Source: Nemertoderma westbladi
Lineage: Eukaryota > Xenacoelomorpha > Nemertodermatida > Nemertodermatidae
Assembly (NCBI GenBank): GCA_032718475.1
Contig: JAUCBJ010006321.1
Coordinates: 1 to 54,969 of the forward strand
DNA: 54,969 bases
Direction of reading: 5' to 3'
The position numbers were made by a program, and so were the translations under genes. The notes below the pieces were generated by a model that was not told the DNA's origin, made no database searches, and saw nothing but the letters and a program-made list of their open reading frames with translations. This document shows, piece by piece, positions 45,501 to 51,500 of the stretch (the first letter of the stretch is position 1; every line of letters begins with the position of its first letter).

Positions 45501-48500
45501 CTCAATGGGAATGAAACCGATGATTTTATTATAAATGAAATATGCCCAATAGGTTACACCCTAGACCACATCCCGAGAACCAATCTTCGAGGAGGCGGCG
45601 TAGCGCTATTGTATTTGAAATGTCTTCGTATTAAAAACTGTAAAGAATCAAAATTGGTTTATTCAACATTTGAGTATGCAGAATTTACATTATTCAAACA
45701 TAATGTGCTACTGAGAGTTGTTGTTATTTATCGTACCTGTCCATCACGAGAAAATGGTCACAGTGTTCCGGATTTCCTTGAACAATTCGCGAATCTAATG
45801 CAACAATTATTAATTGCACCTGGTAATTTAATTATTGTTGGGGACTTCAACTTCCATGTTGATGACGTCAATGATAGGAATGCTTGTGATTTTATCAATC
45901 TTATTAGATGTTTCGGATTAAATCAGCTTGTGCATGAGACAACTCATAGATCAGGCCACACCCTTGATTTAGTTCTGACAACTGATGATGGGTCAATAGA
46001 TATTACCAATGTCAGTGTATGTGATATTGGTCTCTCAGATCATTTTACAGTTTGCTTTAATATTAATATTGGTAAACCGATACGACCAACAACATACTCA
46101 AGGTATAGAAATATGCGATCTATCACTATTCGCAATCTATTGGATGACATACAATCATCGAATCTTTATGTAGAACCTGCTTCAGATATCAATGAACTTG
46201 TGACTCAATATAACAACACACTTACTGATATTCTTGATAAACATGCTCCACTTAAGGTTAGAAAAGGTGTGCAGCGAAACAATTCGCCATGGTATTCTTT
46301 GGATATTGTAAATGCGAAGAGAAAACGGCGAAAATTAGAACGTAAATATAGAAAATCACAGCTGGTTGTCGATAAAACGGCATACCGGAATCAGTGCCTT
46401 GAAGTTGCAGGTCAAATAACTGCTGCAAAGGAGAATTATTATAAACACCTGGTCCAACGGAACAAGGATGACCAAAAACAGTTATTCTCGATTTTAGATA
46501 AGGTTTTGTATCGGAAGAGTAATGATATTCTACCACATCATGATTCGGATGAGGAACTGGCAAATTCATTTGCAGAATTCTTTGATAATAAAATAAAATC
46601 TATTCGGGACGAAATGCGTGTGGAGGATTCAAAGATTGTTGGAAATGGAAGAACATCATTGGGTTCCCTCGATGATAAAGAAAATGTCGTCGAATTCGAG
46701 CAACTTAATGAGAAAGAGTTGGAAGAATTCGTGAAACAGCCAGGAAATGGAAGAACATCATTGGGTTCCCTTAATGATAAAGAAAAACTCGTTGAATTTG
46801 AGGAACTTAATGAGAAAGAAGTGGAAGAATTAGTTAAACAGTCTAAAGATAAAACTAGCCCCCATGATCCAATGCCAACGTATTTGGTTAAACTTTCGAT
46901 AACTGTTTTGCTGCCAATTATTGCTTTGATTATAAACCTGTCCCTGACCACAGCAACTGTACCATTATTATTCAAAGAGGTTATTCTAAACCCACTCATC
47001 AAGAAAATCCGGTTAGATCCAGAATATTTGAATAACTTCAGACCAGTTTCGAATCTACGATATATATCAAAACTAACAGAGAAAGCAGTGGCTGACCAAC
47101 TTATAAATCATATGAATCTGAACAATTTAAATGTACCACTGCAGAGTGCATATCGTGTGAATCATGGGACAGAATCAGCATTACTCAAGGTAAATGATGA
47201 TATACTGAGGGCTATCGATGATGGATCAGCCGTTCTATTGGTCTTACTAGATCTCTCAGCCGCCTTCGACACAGTTGATCATCATAAGTTGTTAGAAATA
47301 CTGGAGGATGATTTGGCGGTTAGTGGTAATGCATTACAGTGGTTTCGGTCATATCTTGCGAATAGATCACAAAAGGTTCGAATCGGAAATTCGTACTCCC
47401 TAGCAAAAACAGTTAGATATGGATTACCTCAAGGATCGGTTCTTGGGCCTCTCTTATTCACTATATATACTCGTTCTCTGACTAAAGTTATAAGGAACCA
47501 TGGGTTGTATTTCCATTTATATGCAGATGATACCCAGATCGATATAGTTTTTAAACCGATTGATGTTAATAAGGCCGTAAAAGTGACTGAAAGCTGCTTA
47601 CAGGATGTTTCTACCTGGATGAAGAAGTATCTTTTAAAGATGAATTCAGATAAGACAGAGGTTTTATTATTGCAGTCCCGGTTTTGACCACAGTTAGAAG
47701 AGCCGCAACTCCATATTGGTAATGAAACCGTTTCTTGCAGCCTATCAGCACGAAACATAGGACTAACTGTTGATTCTCACCTGACCTTAGAGAAACAAAT
47801 ATCACTAACGGTTCGTTCTTCATTTTTCCACCTTAGGAATATTTCAAAGATCAAGAGATATTTCTCGGATAAGGATCTTGAAATTATAATTCATGCCCTA
47901 ATAACTAGTAAACTGGACAACCATAATGCCTTGTATTATGGATTACCAAACAAATCTCTCAAGAAGCTTCAATATGTACAGAACAGTGCTGCGAGACTAC
48001 TGTGTGGAATCCGTAAACGGGAACATATAACGCCAGTATTAAAAGCCCTTCATTGGCTCCCTATTGCTCGTAGAATTGATTATAAAATTGCGTTATATAC
48101 ATTCAAATGCCTCAATGGACTGGCCCCTCCATATCTCAGCGAATTGATCACTGAATACGTCCCTTTACGTGATCTACGGTCAAGTAGTATGGGTCTTTTA
48201 GTAGTACCGAAATATCATCTTGAAAACTACGGCAAACGTTGTTTTTCTTACGCTGCACCCACAATATGGAACGCCCTCCCTATAGATGTCCGATCGTCTA
48301 CATCAATCAATGTATTTAAAAAGAGGCTAAAAACACATTATTTTAGTTTGGAATATCCCGCCTAGTCTTGCATCATGTTTTTAACAAATTTTTAGTGATT
48401 TTTTACTTTATTGAGCATTATTTATTTAGTGAATATATTTTTGGTAGCGCCTGTCCTGTATGGTCAATTATCCTTTGTATATATAAATATGTGTTTAAAT

Positions 48501-51500
48501 TGTTTTAGCTTTTCGCTGTTTTTAAAGTGGTGCTTTTTAATGTTTTTATCTCAGGCCTACTAACGTACTGATACCGGTAGATCAGATGAAACTTTTTGAA
48601 TTTACATCTGTGCGAGCGCCTAGATCATTATGTATAGTGCGCTATATAAATTTATTATTATTATTATATTAAAAACCCCCACAGAGAAAATTTTAGTTAC
48701 GTAGTGTGCTTCGTTATGTTTTTGACAAACAGACCGACATACGGACAAACAGGCAGACAAACTAGATTACGCCAAATTTTAAAACTGAATGAATTCATCG
48801 AACCACGAAAACCCATGTAGAAATAACTTTAGTTAGGGGGAGTACATTTTTATGTCCATAATAGTTGACAAACAGAAAACCCAGTCCAATAAACCAAAAA
48901 ACCAGACCAATAGACAGACAAACAGAAAAACAGACAACTTATAAAGCCAATAATAATGATGATAGGATTTAGATTTCTGAAATCTACGTTAAATTCTGAT
49001 TTAGAATTAATAAAAAAAAATCGACTTTTTCGGCTTTTGATTATACCAATGGGGATGGGAGTTTTTTTTAATCTAACCAATTTTTACTAGCGCCTTTGCG
49101 CATCCACTTTGAGAGTTTAACAGACAGAATGCCACCAGCGTTTAATATTCTGGTGACGAGAATTGAAAAATTATTAGAAATCACATTATAAATTAATAAG
49201 AAATCTTGTTTTTCTAGATTTGGGAGGAAATTTAGTCTATACGTTGCAGCTGTAATTCAAGGAGTGTTTCAGCTGTGTCTATTAATACCAATGCCTCTTC
49301 CTTGTTTAATGGTAATTCGACTGATCGTTGGTGCCACTGACCTTGCTATATACGCAAATGCTTTCGTCCTATGTTAGTAGTTACTGTATTACTTTTCTTC
49401 GACTGAATCTTAAATTATAAAAGTGTCAGTACATTCATGCTTATATTGTACCCATGAACATACAGTAGCTTACTGCTCCTGCCCTTACTCTAGTTCTGCT
49501 TGGGTGAATCAATATTTACATTTTCCTTTTGCCGAACTTTTTTGACAAACTGTAAAAGTGGTCTAATGTCTCTTTTACTTATGGGGGGAGCTCTGGACAG
49601 CTGATTACACCCAAAGATATAACTGTAGGCATATAACCTCTTCTACAGTATTGATTTTCGATATATAATCGTTTTTTTTTCTTAGAATAACGTGCCACTG
49701 TAAACTGATCCGTTCTCTTAATTGATAATTTAAAATTCAGAAATGATACTAATTCACATAATTGGATGCCCCCCTTCCCCCTTCTTTCCAAACCTCCAAC
49801 CCCCTCCCAACCGCACTGCCCCTTTTATGAAAATCGTTGTTAATCTTATTTTTTGTCTAGGTTGCGAATTGGTAGGAATCAAATGGCGGACTATAATGGG
49901 AATATCTTTCGAAGGATTTTACGGTGTTGGAATGGTAATAACGACAGTGTCCGCTTACCTATTGAGACGATATCACTGGAGGATATTACACATCAGCCAA
50001 ACAGTTCCCATAATCGTTTATATCGGAACGTATCTGTAAGTGGATTCATTACTACATTATTAGTTACTTTATTATCGAGTAAATAAGAAAATAAGAATTT
50101 GCGGCTAAATGTAAAATATATGGTTAAATGTATAAGGGAATGCCAGCTACTGTAGGCAGATAATCAGCCTACTACTACTATAGGGAGATATCAGCCAGCT
50201 ACTATAGGGGGATATCAGCCTGTTACTATAGGGAGATATCAGTCTGCTACTGTAGGCAGATAATCAGCCTACTACTTCTATAGGGAGATATCAGTCTGCT
50301 ACTGTAGGCAGATAATCAGCCTACTACTACTATAGGGAGATATCAGCCTGCTACTATAGGGGGATATCAGCCTGTTACTATAGGGAGATATCAGTCTGCT
50401 ACTGTAGGCAGATAATCAGCCTACTACTTCTATAGGGAGATATCGGCCTGCTGCTATAGGGAGATATCAGTCTGCTACTGTAGGCAGATAATCAGCCTAC
50501 TACTACTATAGGGAGATATCAGCCTGTTACTATAGGGAGATATCAGTCTGCTACTGTAGGCAGATCAGCCTACTACTACTATAGGGAGATATCAGCCTGC
50601 TACTATAGGGGGATATCAGTCTGTTACTATAGGGAGATATCAGTCTGCTACTATAGGGAGATATCAGTCTGCTACTATAGGGAGATATCAGTCTGCTACT
50701 GTAGGGAGATATCAGCCTGCTACTGTAGGCAGATAATCAGCCTGCTACTGTAGGCAGATAATCAGCCTACTATTATAGGGAGATATCAGTCTGTTACTAT
50801 AGGGAGATATCAGCCTGTTACTATAGGGAGATATCAGTCTGTTACTGTAGGCAGATAATCAGCCTACTACTACTATAGGGAGATATCAGCCTGTTACTAT
50901 AGGGAGATATCAGTCTGTTACTATAGGGAGATATCAGTCTGCTACTGTAGGCAGATAATCAGCCTACTACTACTATAGGGAGATATCAGCCTGTTACTAT
51001 AGGGAGATATCAGTCTGCTACTGTAGGCAGATAATCAGCCTACTACTATAGGGAGATATCAGTCTGTTACTATAGGGAGATATCAGTCTGCTACTATAGG
51101 GAGATATCAGTCTGCTACTGTAGGCAGATAATCAGCCTACTACTATAGGGAGATATCAGTCTGTTACTATAGGGAGATATCAGTCTGCTACTATAGGGAG
51201 ATATCAGCCTGTTATTATAGGGAGATATCAGCCTGTTACTATAGGGAGATATCAGTCTGTTACTATAGGGAGATATCAGTCTGCTACTGTAGGCAGATAA
51301 TCAGCCTTCTACTACTATAGGGAGATATCAGTCTGTTACTATAGGGAGATATCAGCCTGTTACTATAGGGAGATATCATTCTGTTACTATAGGGAGATAT
51401 CAGTCTGCTACTATAGGGATATATCAGTCTGCTACGTTCTAACACTGACTGCATATCTGTTTATTCTAATATTATTTGTTCTAAGACTGACTGCATATCT

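Larger units (their letters stand above)
43960..48662 (+). mobile_element. Nearly intact non-LTR retrotransposon (L2/CR1-like, Jockey group)
   Basis: A single long frame (44070-48365) encodes a zinc-finger/RRM-like N-terminal part, a repetitive linker, an APE endonuclease, a reverse transcriptase with YADD, and a C-terminal domain. Only one in-frame stop interrupts it. The 3' untranslated part ends GTGCGCTATATAAATTTATT followed by (ATT)n, typical of L2/CR1-like tails. The 5' boundary is not exact. It lies in SLC22 intron 4 in the sense direction. Its low damage suggests a recent insertion. Confidence 0.93.

Noticed and set aside
47685-47687. Selenocysteine at the TGA of the retrotransposon ORF
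   Set aside because: No reason to expect it in an RT protein and no SECIS-like structure recognised by eye. A nonsense mutation is simpler.
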